Origin: Saccharibacillus nicotianae | Lineage (GTDB): Bacteria > Bacillota > Bacilli > Paenibacillales > Paenibacillaceae | NCBI RefSeq assembly: GCF_042681745.1 | Contig: NZ_JBHUGF010000010.1 | Span: 1,612,001 to 1,676,000, forward strand | Direction: 5' to 3' | Length of the DNA stretch: 64,000 bases | Part shown: positions 35,293 to 44,558 of the stretch, one piece after another | How the letters are laid out: the number at the start of each line of letters is the position of its first letter | Position numbering within the stretch: position 1 is the stretch's first letter | The notes under the pieces: model-generated | Database searches by the model: none | The model's input: only the letters and a program-made list of their open reading frames with translations | What the model was told of the DNA's origin: nothing | Position numbers and translations under genes: made by a program

Positions 35293-36204
35293 ATGGCGGC
35301 TGTGATCAAAGAAACCAAAACAGATCGTTTGTTTCTGATTTGCAACTATCTGTATGTGACGATTGCTTTTGCCCTTGTACTCTATCCGGTTATTTACATT
35401 TTAAGTGCTTCGATCAGTACACCTTCTTACGTTAATTCAGGCGAGATGTGGCTATTGCCCAAAGGAATTACATTTGAAGGATATGTTCGTGTTTTTGAAA
35501 ATAGTAAAATCTGGGTCGGTTATGGAAATACCATTTTGTATACGATTGTCGGTACTGCTATCAATCTACTGGTGACGTTACCTGCGGCGTATGCACTCAG
35601 TCGTAAAGATTTTGTTGGACGAGGCTTTTTTATGGGAATGTTTCTGGTAACGATGTTTTTTAGCGGCGGTCTTATCCCTACCTATCTTGTCGTCAAACAA
35701 TTAGGTTTGGTGAACTCGATGTGGGCATTAATCTTACCCGGTGCGGCTTCGGTCTGGAACATTATTGTAGCGCGGACATTTTTTCAATCCACGATTCCGA
35801 TTGAACTGCAAGAAGCGGCTCATATGGATGGATGTACTAATTTAAGATTATTTTTAAAAATCGTTGTTCCGTTATCGACACCTATTATTGCAGTAATGGC
35901 TTTATTCTATGGTGTAGGTCACTGGAATAGTTATTTTAACGCTTTAGTCTATTTAAACGATCAATCCAAATATCCACTGCAAATGGTATTGCGTCAGATT
36001 CTTGTTTTGCAAGAAATGTCTACCTCTGCACAAGGCGCAGCCACAAGCGGTGAAGCTGCAATGGCGATGAATGCCAAAGCAGATATGGCGGCTCTTCTAA
36101 AATATGCAGTTATTATTGTTGCTACATTGCCGATCATTGCTGTCTATCCTTTTGTTCAGCGTTATTTTGTTCAAGGCGTTATGATAGGATCAGTCAAAGG
36201 GTAA
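35293..36204 (+). CDS. Sugar ABC transporter permease, LplC-like
   Basis: A 303-residue permease with six helices and the loop EAAHMDGCTNLRLFLKIVVP. AAGGAGG lies a few bases before the ATG, 49 nt after the previous gene. It is the second membrane subunit of the importer, of LplC/YtcP type. Confidence 0.9.
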   Translation: MAAVIKETKTDRLFLICNYLYVTIAFALVLYPVIYILSASISTPSYVNSGEMWLLPKGITFEGYVRVFENSKIWVGYGNTILYTIVGTAINLLVTLPAAYALSRKDFVGRGFFMGMFLVTMFFSGGLIPTYLVVKQLGLVNSMWALILPGAASVWNIIVARTFFQSTIPIELQEAAHMDGCTNLRLFLKIVVPLSTPIIAVMALFYGVGHWNSYFNALVYLNDQSKYPLQMVLRQILVLQEMSTSAQGAATSGEAAMAMNAKADMAALLKYAVIIVATLPIIAVYPFVQRYFVQGVMIGSVKG

Positions 36205-36238
36205 GCGCTTACGATTGAATTTATGAAGGAGGATTATT

Positions 36239-37867
36239 ATGACAAACCTATCTCCATTTCGATTCCGTTCTACTTTGGTACGCAAAACCAGTGTTGTAGC
36301 CTTATCCTTAGTATTAGGAAGTACTCTACTGGCTGGCTGTTCGGGTGGTAAAGCAGAAGAAGCAGCCCAATCGAACTCGGCGGCAAATGTAAGTAAAGAA
36401 GGATTCCCTATCGTCAAAGAAAAGATTACTTTATCGATGATGGGCCCTGATGTTGGACTACAGAACTGGAAAGACATGCCTGCTTTTCAAGAAATGGAAA
36501 AGTTAACAAATGTATCGTTCACTTTTGAAAATCCACCATTGGATAGCTTTGAAACGAAAAAGAATCTTGTATTTGCCAGTGGTGAGTATCCAGATATTTT
36601 CTATGCTTCTTCTCTTACTCAAGCAGACGAAGTGAATTATGGAAATCAAGGTATTTTAATTCCACTGGAAGGCTTGATCGATAATTATGCACCAAATCTC
36701 AAAAAAATTATGGATGAAGACCCGTCTATTCGTAAATCGATCACTACACCGGATGGTCATATTTACTCCTTACCGGTTATTAATCAGCAAAGTATCTGGT
36801 ATCGTAGTCCGATGTGGTATAACGGAGATTTCTTGGAAGCACTCAACGTCAAAGATCTGCCAACGACTACAGAAGGATTATACGATCTGCTAGTTCGTTT
36901 CCGCGATGAAGATCCAAATGGCAATGGTAAAAAAGATGAAATTCCTTTAGCTTCTGTCAAATTAGATGATATTCGTTCATGGTTATTGGGTGCTTGGGGT
37001 ATCTATGGAGAAGATATCTATAATGATGCGAACGGCAAAGTACATTTTGCTCGCACCGAAGATGGTTATCGTGAATTTTTAACGTATATGAATCGTTTGT
37101 GGAATGAAAATCTGTTAGATCATGAAACGTTCTCGCAAACGCCTGATCAGAAAAAAGCAAAAGGTGCTAACAATCAGCTAGGTCTTTTCCAAGATTGGCA
37201 CGCTTATTTCACTCATGGCGGGAAACCAACTACCAAAGACCCGATGTTTGTTCCTGTTAAAAGTGATGCTGTAGACAAACCGGCTGTTGCTATTCATCCT
37301 GGGCTTTCTACCGGATCATTTGCGATTACAGAAAGCAACCCTTCACCAGAAGCTTCAATGCGCTGGGTAGATTATATGTATAGCTATGAAGGTGCAATGT
37401 TGTTCGATAAAGGCCCTGAAGGTCTCATGTACGAAACGGTTAACGAGAAAGACCATACCAAGAAATGGAAAGAGCTACCAAGTCAGTACAATAGTCGTGA
37501 AGATTACCGTGGAACATTAACACCGAACTATGGTACTCCAGCGCCTACTTTATTAAGCCCAGATTTGCAAAAAGGATTAAAAGAAGAATTTGATACATGG
37601 GTAGACAAGCAAAATGATGAGAAAATTCTTGCTTATGATCCACAGCCACCATTCCCTATTCTATATCTTACACAAGAAGAACAGGCTGAAATTTCAAGTC
37701 TACGTGCAGATATGGATACGTATATTGAGCAAATGGAAGCCAAATTTGTCACCGGACAAGAGCCATTAACCGGTTGGGATACGTATCTAGCAACAATCAA
37801 GCAAATGGGTGGAGATCGCATTATCGAGATTTACCAGGTAGCATATGATCGCTGGAAATCAAGTTAA
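36239..37867 (+). CDS. Extracellular sugar-binding lipoprotein, LipO/YtcQ-like
   Basis: A 542-residue family 1-type solute-binding protein. The signal peptide ends in the lipobox STLLAGC, with Cys34 as the lipid attachment site. The mature protein has the large two-lobe layout seen in Paenibacillus LipO proteins (about 540 residues). GGAGG lies ahead of the ATG, 34 nt after the LplC-like gene, and a terminator follows. It captures the sugar for the two permeases upstream. Confidence 0.9.
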   Translation: MTNLSPFRFRSTLVRKTSVVALSLVLGSTLLAGCSGGKAEEAAQSNSAANVSKEGFPIVKEKITLSMMGPDVGLQNWKDMPAFQEMEKLTNVSFTFENPPLDSFETKKNLVFASGEYPDIFYASSLTQADEVNYGNQGILIPLEGLIDNYAPNLKKIMDEDPSIRKSITTPDGHIYSLPVINQQSIWYRSPMWYNGDFLEALNVKDLPTTTEGLYDLLVRFRDEDPNGNGKKDEIPLASVKLDDIRSWLLGAWGIYGEDIYNDANGKVHFARTEDGYREFLTYMNRLWNENLLDHETFSQTPDQKKAKGANNQLGLFQDWHAYFTHGGKPTTKDPMFVPVKSDAVDKPAVAIHPGLSTGSFAITESNPSPEASMRWVDYMYSYEGAMLFDKGPEGLMYETVNEKDHTKKWKELPSQYNSREDYRGTLTPNYGTPAPTLLSPDLQKGLKEEFDTWVDKQNDEKILAYDPQPPFPILYLTQEEQAEISSLRADMDTYIEQMEAKFVTGQEPLTGWDTYLATIKQMGGDRIIEIYQVAYDRWKSS

Positions 37868-37937
37868 CTATGTAAAGCGGTACACAGTACAACCACTTCA
37901 GGGTTGTGATATATGTGTAACCGTAGAAATGTAATTC

Positions 37938-37983
37938 TAAAAAAGACCTCTTTCCGCTAAATATAGCGATTGAGGTCTTTTTT
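37938..37983. terminator. Bidirectional Rho-independent terminator
   Basis: AAAAAAGACCTC and GAGGTCTTTTTT arms with an internal GCT/AGC hairpin, between the sugar transporter operon and the converging regulator. Confidence 0.9.
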
Positions 37984-38009
37984 CATGGTACAAACGATAT
38001 TGATCTTGA

Positions 38010-40379
38010 TTAGCCTGTACTATTGTTAATCGGTAGATTATGATCTTCATTTTGCAGACTTTGCTTACGGTATTGTCCCGGTGTACAGCCTGTTTCTTTT
38101 TTAAATTTACGAATAAAATTAGCTGTATCCAGATATCCTACACGCAAAATAATATCTTTCAGTGGATCGTTAGTATCATTCATCTGCCGGATCACTTCAT
38201 CCATACGTAATTGCCACACATATTGAGAAAACGTATGCCCTGTTTTTTCTTTAAATGTGCGACTGAGATACGAACTAGAAATCGAAAATTGTTGAGCGAC
38301 TCCTTCTAGACTTAGTGCATAATCACAATACTGTTCTTTGACATAAGCAAGCACTTGATCCATCATCGATAATTGCTTGGTTTCTTCTTTGTGTTCTGCA
38401 CAGGTACAGATGCGTGCAATCAACAGATGCAGTTGCTCTTCTAACTCTTCGGTTCGTTCAAAAGAAGCCAGCTTCGGCATATCGCGTATACTTCGTATTA
38501 ATCCGACTTCTGAAGCCGCTTTGAGCACTGTATTTAGTAGATCAAATAAAACACAGCGCATCAATGAAAGAGGTAAAGCTTGTGAGCGTACATCTGCTAC
38601 AATCGTCTGCACCATATGAGAAGCAACCATAATATTCCCTTGCTTCAAGCTTTGCGATAATTTTAATAACGATTCATTTGTAATCCAATAATGTTCACCT
38701 GACGGGCGATCCGCTTCACTATTTAATTGATCAAAGTATGTGACACTATGCTGGGTATCCGTTAATCGATATTCCATCGCTGTTGCCGCTTCGATAAAAG
38801 ATTGATTTAACTCATCTAAGCTCTCGTAACTTGTCCCTACCCCTACTGTTGGCAACGTATAATAATGTTCAAATACAATTTCTCTGACGGCTTCTACAAT
38901 CTGCTTCATTTGTTGCTGACGCTCTACTGCTTCAATCTGATGCCAGCATACTGCCAGAGCTAACCGATTCCCTGATGAGTAATCTATACCGTAAATATGC
39001 GCATTTAAATGAGGAAGATCGATTTCCGCCAAAATATCCGGTAAAAACAAATACGGGTCTAGTAATTTCTCCAAACGCTGGGTCTCAGCAATATCTATAT
39101 CTGTAGTTTGTAAAGTCTCTGTATTTCTTGCTGCCGATAACATATCACTGGCTACTATCATGACAAAATAATGATGATGATCTGCTTCTAGTCCCAGATT
39201 GTCTATAACACGTATCGTCTCTGGATCGTCTGGCTTGCCATGCTTCATTAACAACAGTAAGCACTGGTGACGCACATACGGTTCCTGCATATCCATCTGA
39301 TATCGATAATCATGCAATGTGTTTTTGATCCATGTCCATTCATTAGAAGTTGTACTAGCAACAGAAGAAATTGCCGAATGATTTGCTTTTTCTTTGGCAA
39401 ATTCGACCAGATCACGTAGCGGATGATACTGTCTACGTGCTAGCAATACAGCGATAGGAATACCCGCCAAAGCAATCAATCCGAACACCAGTATAATCAA
39501 TGTCTGAATATGAAAAATTCGACTAAAAAATTGATCACTTGGCATCGTAGTGACATATGTCCAACCATTTTGCGCTGAAGTTACTGACACCACAGACTGC
39601 GGTTTGCCATTTAGCATCATACTATGAATACCTTCTCCCAATCCTGAAAGCGTATTCAATTCTTGATTTTGCACAGGTTGATCATGGTTATTGACGGTAA
39701 GTACCTGACCTGTATTGTCGAAAATATAACTATTGCCTTTAAAATCATTCAAAATCGAATCCATCATTCCGGTCAATTTGGATTCTTCTATCAAATACAC
39801 TACAGAAGCATACGGATACGCATCAGCAGGCTTGATCGGAACAATATGTAATAACATCGAACGTTGGCGTGAATGAGTACCCAATTGCTCGGTTAAACGA
39901 GTCATCGGATAATTAATCTTATTGAGATCATGCGTAATCTGCTCATTTGTCCAATTATTAAATTCATACGTGCGTCCAAAAACCACATTCAAATTGCTTA
40001 ATCCTTGCGAAGAATAGATCATTGAATCATTATGAAAATAAAGAAATAACTCATCGATAATCGAACTGTTGGCTCGATATTGAGCCAGTGTATTAATCGC
40101 TTCACGACTATAGTAAGGATGCTTCACCATGTAAGAAGTAAGATTGTTGTCGTAACTGATTCGAGCGGCAATATCGCTTAACTCTTTCATTCGTCCATCA
40201 ATCGTCATTCGTACCTGACTTAGCTGATTCACATTCGACTGCTCTATTTCAGTGCGTAGACTTTTTACAGCACTTTGATAGACCAGAACGGTAATCAAAA
40301 TGAGAGGAATCAGAAAAATAAGTAAATAAGACAACATATAACTCCGCAACAACCTTGAACTTGTACGCTTCGGATTCAT
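38010..40379 (-). CDS. Membrane-bound AraC-type regulator (YesN/YtdP-like)
   Basis: A 789-residue regulator. A membrane helix near residues 12-34 and another near 290-312 enclose an extracellular sensor of about 255 residues. A cytoplasmic part without a histidine kinase domain leads to an AraC DNA-binding domain at the end (VAQQFSISSSYLSRTFKE and ILRVGYLDTANFIRKFKKETG). The ATG at 40379 has AGGAGG 6 nt upstream. A GTG at 40394 overlaps that site and is rejected. Such proteins sit beside LplBC/LipO transporters in Paenibacillus and are thought to sense sugar outside the cell, so it probably controls the converging operon. Confidence 0.88.
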   Translation of the reverse strand: MNPKRTSSRLLRSYMLSYLLIFLIPLILITVLVYQSAVKSLRTEIEQSNVNQLSQVRMTIDGRMKELSDIAARISYDNNLTSYMVKHPYYSREAINTLAQYRANSSIIDELFLYFHNDSMIYSSQGLSNLNVVFGRTYEFNNWTNEQITHDLNKINYPMTRLTEQLGTHSRQRSMLLHIVPIKPADAYPYASVVYLIEESKLTGMMDSILNDFKGNSYIFDNTGQVLTVNNHDQPVQNQELNTLSGLGEGIHSMMLNGKPQSVVSVTSAQNGWTYVTTMPSDQFFSRIFHIQTLIILVFGLIALAGIPIAVLLARRQYHPLRDLVEFAKEKANHSAISSVASTTSNEWTWIKNTLHDYRYQMDMQEPYVRHQCLLLLMKHGKPDDPETIRVIDNLGLEADHHHYFVMIVASDMLSAARNTETLQTTDIDIAETQRLEKLLDPYLFLPDILAEIDLPHLNAHIYGIDYSSGNRLALAVCWHQIEAVERQQQMKQIVEAVREIVFEHYYTLPTVGVGTSYESLDELNQSFIEAATAMEYRLTDTQHSVTYFDQLNSEADRPSGEHYWITNESLLKLSQSLKQGNIMVASHMVQTIVADVRSQALPLSLMRCVLFDLLNTVLKAASEVGLIRSIRDMPKLASFERTEELEEQLHLLIARICTCAEHKEETKQLSMMDQVLAYVKEQYCDYALSLEGVAQQFSISSSYLSRTFKEKTGHTFSQYVWQLRMDEVIRQMNDTNDPLKDIILRVGYLDTANFIRKFKKETGCTPGQYRKQSLQNEDHNLPINNSTG

Positions 40380-40643
40380 CTGCTTCCTCCTCACATCAAA
40401 CGTAATTACGCTATGATCATTGGAACATTAGTATTGAATTTACATGTATTCAACAAATATTGACAAGTTAATTGTAACTTATTTTTTCGGACTGAAAAGG
40501 TATTTTTGCGATTTGCTTACAAATTTAGTTCTTTTTGATCATAAAAGAATCATTTATAACGTGTAAAAGATAACATTCTATTTACAATCCTGGTTATGTT
40601 TATGCGTCTCTTTTATTTTTGCTATTCCTTTTTATCCATTTTC

Positions 40644-40652
40644 TGTTATACT
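40644..40652 (+). promoter_or_regulatory. Extended -10 promoter of rsgA
   Basis: TGTTATACT is a TGN extended -10. No good -35 hexamer is seen 16-18 nt upstream. It would start transcription just before the upstream ORF. Confidence 0.5.
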
Positions 40653-40687
40653 GTTGGTGAAATCCCGAACAGAAAGGATGATTCATA

Positions 40688-40762
40688 ATGATGACTATTG
40701 AACGTACACCCCATCACACGCCGCATAGAACCTATTTCCAATCGGGAGAAATGAACGGATAA
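40688..40762 (+). CDS. Short upstream ORF of rsgA (24 aa)
   Basis: ATG ATG with AAAGGATG about 9 nt upstream, then 22 more codons giving a His/Thr/Pro-rich peptide (RTPHHTPHRTYF) and TAA. Its last codons overlap the left arm of the hairpin at 40741-40780, and rsgA starts 39 nt after the stop. A leader peptide is possible. It may also be a chance ORF. Confidence 0.4.
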   Translation: MMTIERTPHHTPHRTYFQSGEMNG

Positions 40763-40780
40763 CGTAAACAAGCTCCCGAT
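40741..40780 (+). promoter_or_regulatory. Hairpin between the upstream ORF and rsgA
   Basis: Perfect 8-bp arms ATCGGGAG and CTCCCGAT with a 24-nt loop, ending 6 nt before the rsgA AAAGGAG. There is no T-run, so it would act on translation rather than as a terminator. Confidence 0.45.
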
Positions 40781-40801
40781 ACAACAAAGGAGCTAACTGA
40801 A

Positions 40802-41869
40802 TTGAATATTAATGATTATGGATATAACGATTATTTTGCTGCGCACTTTGCAACCTATGAGACGTCCGAACGTCTTATTCCGGCACGTATTAGTGCTGTA
40901 TTCAAACATGTATACCGCGTCGTCTCGGAAGATGGCGAACACTTAGCCAAACTCAAAACCTCTTCGTTCCGCGATGCTGTACGAGTCGATCGCCCTTCGA
41001 TTGGTGATTTTGTCGCTCTTGAAAGTCACCCCGGCGATACTTCACTTATCCATCAAGTGTTACCGCGCAAATCGATTATTTTGCGCGATGATCCTGATAT
41101 AGGTGAACAGGTTGTAGCTGCTAACTTTGATTATTGTCTACTTGTGTGCTCGGCAAATGATGATTTTAATCTGAATCGTATTGAGCGCTATTTGACGATT
41201 GCCTGGAATAGCGGAGCACAACCGCTTATTATCGTAACCAAAAGTGATCTAACCGATCAATTGGATCACTATCTTCAACAATTAGAACTTGCTGGCTTTG
41301 GTGTGCCTGTCTATCCAGTCGATAGTATTCATGGCGAAGGATTAACCGAATTACAAGCACATTTTGCTGTTGGCGAGACGCTAGTATTGCTCGGTTCTTC
41401 TGGTGTCGGTAAATCCTCACTTGTTAACGCGCTGGCAGGTGAATACAAAATGAAAACAAATGCGATTCGTGAAGACGATGCTAAAGGTAAACACACCACG
41501 ACTCATCGTGAACTGCATTTATTGCACAATGGTATGATCGTGATTGATACTCCCGGAATGCGAAGTCTGGGTATAGGACAAGCTTCGACTGGACTAGAAG
41601 AAACGTTTCATGATATCGAATCTCTAGCTGCAAACTGTCGCTTCCATGACTGCGCTCATACACAGGATCAACCAGACTGCGCTGTTCAGCAAGCATTGAC
41701 CGAAGGCATACTGCCACAAAAACACTATAACAATTGGCTCAAACTCAAAAAAGAATTAGCATACAATGAACGCAAAAATAACGTCACTCAACTGCGCCAG
41801 GAAAAACAAAAATGGAAAACATTATCCAAAACCCAAAAACAAAATTCCAAAAACCGCGCAAATCGCTAA
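40802..41869 (+). CDS. rsgA: Ribosome small-subunit-dependent GTPase A
   Basis: A 355-residue circularly permuted GTPase. An N-terminal OB-fold leads to the G4 motif TKSD, then G1 GSSGVGKSS, G3 DTPGM, and a C-terminal zinc knuckle (CRFHDCAHTQDQPDC). It checks late maturation of the 30S subunit. The start is a TTG with AAAGGAG at 9 nt, since no ATG is suitably placed. It stands alone, unlike the B. subtilis yloQ gene in the prpC-prkC region, and the longer YNDYFAAHF N-terminus suggests a second paralogue. That is inference. Confidence 0.88.
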   Translation: MNINDYGYNDYFAAHFATYETSERLIPARISAVFKHVYRVVSEDGEHLAKLKTSSFRDAVRVDRPSIGDFVALESHPGDTSLIHQVLPRKSIILRDDPDIGEQVVAANFDYCLLVCSANDDFNLNRIERYLTIAWNSGAQPLIIVTKSDLTDQLDHYLQQLELAGFGVPVYPVDSIHGEGLTELQAHFAVGETLVLLGSSGVGKSSLVNALAGEYKMKTNAIREDDAKGKHTTTHRELHLLHNGMIVIDTPGMRSLGIGQASTGLEETFHDIESLAANCRFHDCAHTQDQPDCAVQQALTEGILPQKHYNNWLKLKKELAYNERKNNVTQLRQEKQKWKTLSKTQKQNSKNRANR

Positions 41870-41982
41870 TACCTATGTAACATGAGATCACACTTTATGA
41901 TTGCAATGTATACAGGCTTGAATATCATATTTTTTTGTGATCACTCTTTTTTACCACAATTATATATTCTATCCTGCATTTC

Positions 41983-42017
41983 CGGCTGTCTATTTCTATA
42001 GACAGCTCTTTTTTTTA
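41983..42017 (+). terminator. Rho-independent terminator of rsgA
   Basis: GCTGTCTAT/ATAGACAGC stem, loop TTCT, then a run of eight T residues. Confidence 0.9.
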
Positions 42018-42210
42018 TTTTCTACTAACTTTTCTATTTTCTACTAATAGGAATAGTTACAATCCTCTTCCCATTCCCACAATAATTCTACTATATATCA
42101 CACACGTATCTCATTCTCACCCACCTTCTTATCTCTCTATACCAACTCCACCTGCCCTCCCCACCATGATTTAAATTGCCTCCCTCATCGGAGCGGAGTG
42201 AATCAAATAG

Positions 42211-42305
42211 TTCTGAAAGAGCGAAGCGCTCGCCTTTGCTATGTAATCCCCACCGCAAAGCGGTTATTCAAGGGATTCTATAGCACCAGCGACGACAAGA
42301 ACAAT
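42211..42305 (-). repeat. Dispersed structured repeat, copy B
   Basis: Reverse orientation relative to copies A and C. It shares CTTGTCGTCGCT, CCCTTGAAT, ACCGCTTTGCGGTGGGGAT and AGGCGAGCGCTTCGCTCTTT with copy C on the minus strand. The central stem here is AATCCC/GGGATT. It lies 160 nt before trhO. Confidence 0.85.
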
Positions 42306-42464
42306 TTGCTTCACACAGCGTTCCCCTACCTACTCGTATACAATTTAAATCCCCCTTTCTATACATTTTCATTGACTAACCCCCAAGAGAAGCGTAAAAT
42401 TTATGATTGCGATTATATTGTACGTCGGTGCAAAATTAAAATTTTTATATATAGGGTGATGAAT

Positions 42465-43358
42465 ATGTCTACGAGTCCATACCGGATTTTATTATTTTAT
42501 AAATTTGTCAAAATTGATGATCATGAAGCACTTGCCGCAGAGCATTTGAAATATTGCAAAAAGTTAGGAATCAAAGGAAGAATTCTAATCGCACCAGAAG
42601 GTATTAATGGTACATTGTCAGGTGATTTTGAGCAGACTGAACAGTATATGCAAGACTTACTAGCAGATCCACGATTTGCTGATACAGTGTTCAAAATAGA
42701 TGAATCGGAAGAACATGCTTTCAAGAAAATGTTTGTGCGTCCTAAAGATGAATTGGTTACATTCCGCTTTGAAGAAGAATGGGATGCTAGCGAATTTACA
42801 GGTAAGCACCTTTCACCGAAAGAATTTTATGAACAACTTCAACAAGAAGATGTAATTGTCTTAGATGGTCGTAACGATTATGAATACGATATCGGTCATT
42901 TCCGTGGAGCGATCCGTCCTGATGTAGAATCTTCTCGCGAATTCCCTGAATGGATCAGAGAAAATATGAGTCAGTTTAAAGACAAAAAGATTTTGACATA
43001 CTGCACAGGTGGCGTACGTTGTGAAAAGCTAACCGGTTTCTTAATGAAAGAAGGCTTTAACGATGTTGCTCAATTAGAAGGCGGTATTGTTACTTACAGC
43101 AAAGATCCTGAAGTACAAGGACGATTGTTTGATGGGAAATGTTATGTATTTGACGAACGTATTTCAATTCCGATTAACCATACCGATGAAGATATTATTG
43201 TAGGCAAATGCTATCATTGTGAAGCACCAACAGACGATTATATCAACTGCCCGACATGTAACTTGCAACATGTCGTATGCGAGTCTTGCAAAGAAGAACA
43301 CGAACATTTCTGCTCGGATGCTTGCCGTCAGCAAGTAGCAGTGACAGCTTCTAACTAA
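42465..43358 (+). CDS. trhO: tRNA uridine-34 hydroxylase (rhodanese family)
   Basis: A 297-residue protein of the TrhO (YceA/YbfQ) family. An N-terminal acylphosphatase-like domain precedes a rhodanese domain with the active cysteine in TYCTGGVRCEK (near residue 180), and a cysteine-rich zinc-binding tail (CYHCEAPTDDYINCPTCN). It hydroxylates U34 of tRNAs in an oxygen-dependent step. The start at 42465 follows AGGGTGA at about 6 nt, and an ATG 6 nt earlier is possible. A longer open frame from 42198 runs through a repeat and is not used. Monocistronic. Confidence 0.92.
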   Translation: MSTSPYRILLFYKFVKIDDHEALAAEHLKYCKKLGIKGRILIAPEGINGTLSGDFEQTEQYMQDLLADPRFADTVFKIDESEEHAFKKMFVRPKDELVTFRFEEEWDASEFTGKHLSPKEFYEQLQQEDVIVLDGRNDYEYDIGHFRGAIRPDVESSREFPEWIRENMSQFKDKKILTYCTGGVRCEKLTGFLMKEGFNDVAQLEGGIVTYSKDPEVQGRLFDGKCYVFDERISIPINHTDEDIIVGKCYHCEAPTDDYINCPTCNLQHVVCESCKEEHEHFCSDACRQQVAVTASN

Positions 43359-43370
43359 ATAGATAATACC

Positions 43371-43410
43371 AAAAAAGCCAATGATCTTTTAAAAGATCAT
43401 TGGCTTTTTG
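43371..43410. terminator. Bidirectional Rho-independent terminator
   Basis: Perfect palindromic stem AAGCCAATGATCTTTT/AAAAGATCATTGGCTT with A and T runs, between trhO and the converging peptide transporter operon. Confidence 0.92.
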
Positions 43411-43573
43411 CTAGATAGATTAAGTTTACATATCATTTTTTGAAGTTCTATGTTCTTATTTCACTATAGCTACCTATCGCTATAGGATACAGAACTCTCA
43501 TACCTCTATGATCTGTATACATTTGAATCAGCATAGATATGTGAATATACTCATTACTTATAAGCTTATACAT

Positions 43574-44558
43574 CTACACCAGATGACATGCAACCCAATG
43601 GTCGCTACCCATATTGCGGAATACAGGAACTTCGTCTTTACAACGTTGTTCTGCAAATGGACACCGGGTATGGAATTTGCAACCCGAAGGTGGATTAGCC
43701 GGGCTTGGGATATCCCCTTTTAACACAATCCGTTCACGTTTTAACTTGGGAATAGGAATCGGTACCGCAGATAACAAAGCTTTGGTATATGGATGTAATG
43801 GATGACGGAACAATTCATCTCTGGAAGCAGTCTCCACCATCGAACCAAGATACATTACTCCTATACGCGAACATAGATGTTCTACTACACTCAAATCATG
43901 CGAAATAAACAGATACGTTAGTCCTTTACTCTCCTGCAAGTCCTTTACTCTCCTGCAAATGACTAAATAGATTAATAATCTGAGCTTGAATCGATACATC
44001 CAGTGCTGATACTGGTTCATCAGCAATAATCAGTTCTGGATTTAGTACCAATGCTCGTGCAATTCCAATACGTTGACGTTGACCTCCAGAAAATTCATGT
44101 GGAAAACGATCGATATGATAAGATGATAATCCGCATGCAGACAGCACTTCTTTGACGCGATCCCGAATATCAGAAGCAGGTGCTAGACCATGATCTAACA
44201 AAGCTTCTCCGATCGCTTCTCCGATCCGTACACGTGGATTAAGCGAACTATACGGGTCTTGAAAAATCAACTGCATTTTGGGACGCAACTGTCGCAATTG
44301 TTCCGGTGGCAAATTGTAAATATCTGTTCCTTTAAATCGAACTTCTCCTGCGGTTTTGTCAGTTAACCGAATAGCGGTACGCCCTACTGTGCTTTTCCCG
44401 CTACCTGATTCTCCAACCAGACCAAATGTTTCTCCTGGCTGAATCGTAATGCTGATATCATCGACTGCTTTGACCTGTCCTACTGTTCGACTCAGTAGAC
44501 CGGATTTGATAGGAAAGTATTTTTTGAGATGCTGAATATCAAGTAAGGCTTCAGACAT
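43574..44558 (-). pseudogene. Peptide-type ABC transporter ATPase (OppF/DppF-like), frameshifted by a 19-bp duplication
   Basis: The gene starts at 44558 (AAAGGAGG, 9 nt) and reads normally through Walker A GESGSGKST, the signature SGGQRQR and Walker B LIIADEP up to LQESKGL. There a 19-bp tandem duplication shifts the frame and a TAA follows within four codons (about 209 residues). The remaining part (SHDLSVVEHLCSRIGVMYLG to CPFAEQRCKDEVP, the oligopeptide-type C-terminal domain) continues in another frame to 43574. Removing one 19-bp unit restores a complete protein of about 320 residues. As written, the product lacks the switch histidine and C-terminal domain and should be inactive. It overlaps the upstream ATPase gene by 8 nt. 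Confidence 0.9.
43920..43957. repeat. Exact 19-bp tandem duplication inside the OppF-like gene
   Basis: Two identical adjacent 19-bp units (43920-43938 and 43939-43957). Nineteen is not a multiple of three, so one copy keeps the reading frame and two copies break it. Confidence 0.97.

Larger units (their letters stand above)
40380..40801. other. Divergent gene-free interval (422 nt) before rsgA
   Basis: Holds the rsgA promoter with extended -10, a 24-codon upstream ORF and an 8-bp hairpin. Its left half is AT-rich with nothing recognised. Confidence 0.7.
41870..42464. other. Gene-free interval (595 nt) between rsgA and trhO
   Basis: Holds the rsgA terminator, short direct repeats of TTTTCTACTAA near 42018-42049, and dispersed repeat copy B. 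The frame of trhO stays open upstream through copy B, but this is not coding. Confidence 0.7.

Noticed and set aside
42198..42464. N-terminal extension of trhO
   Set aside because: It runs through a dispersed repeat and AT-rich sequence, and TrhO homologues begin at the STSPYRILLFYKF segment.
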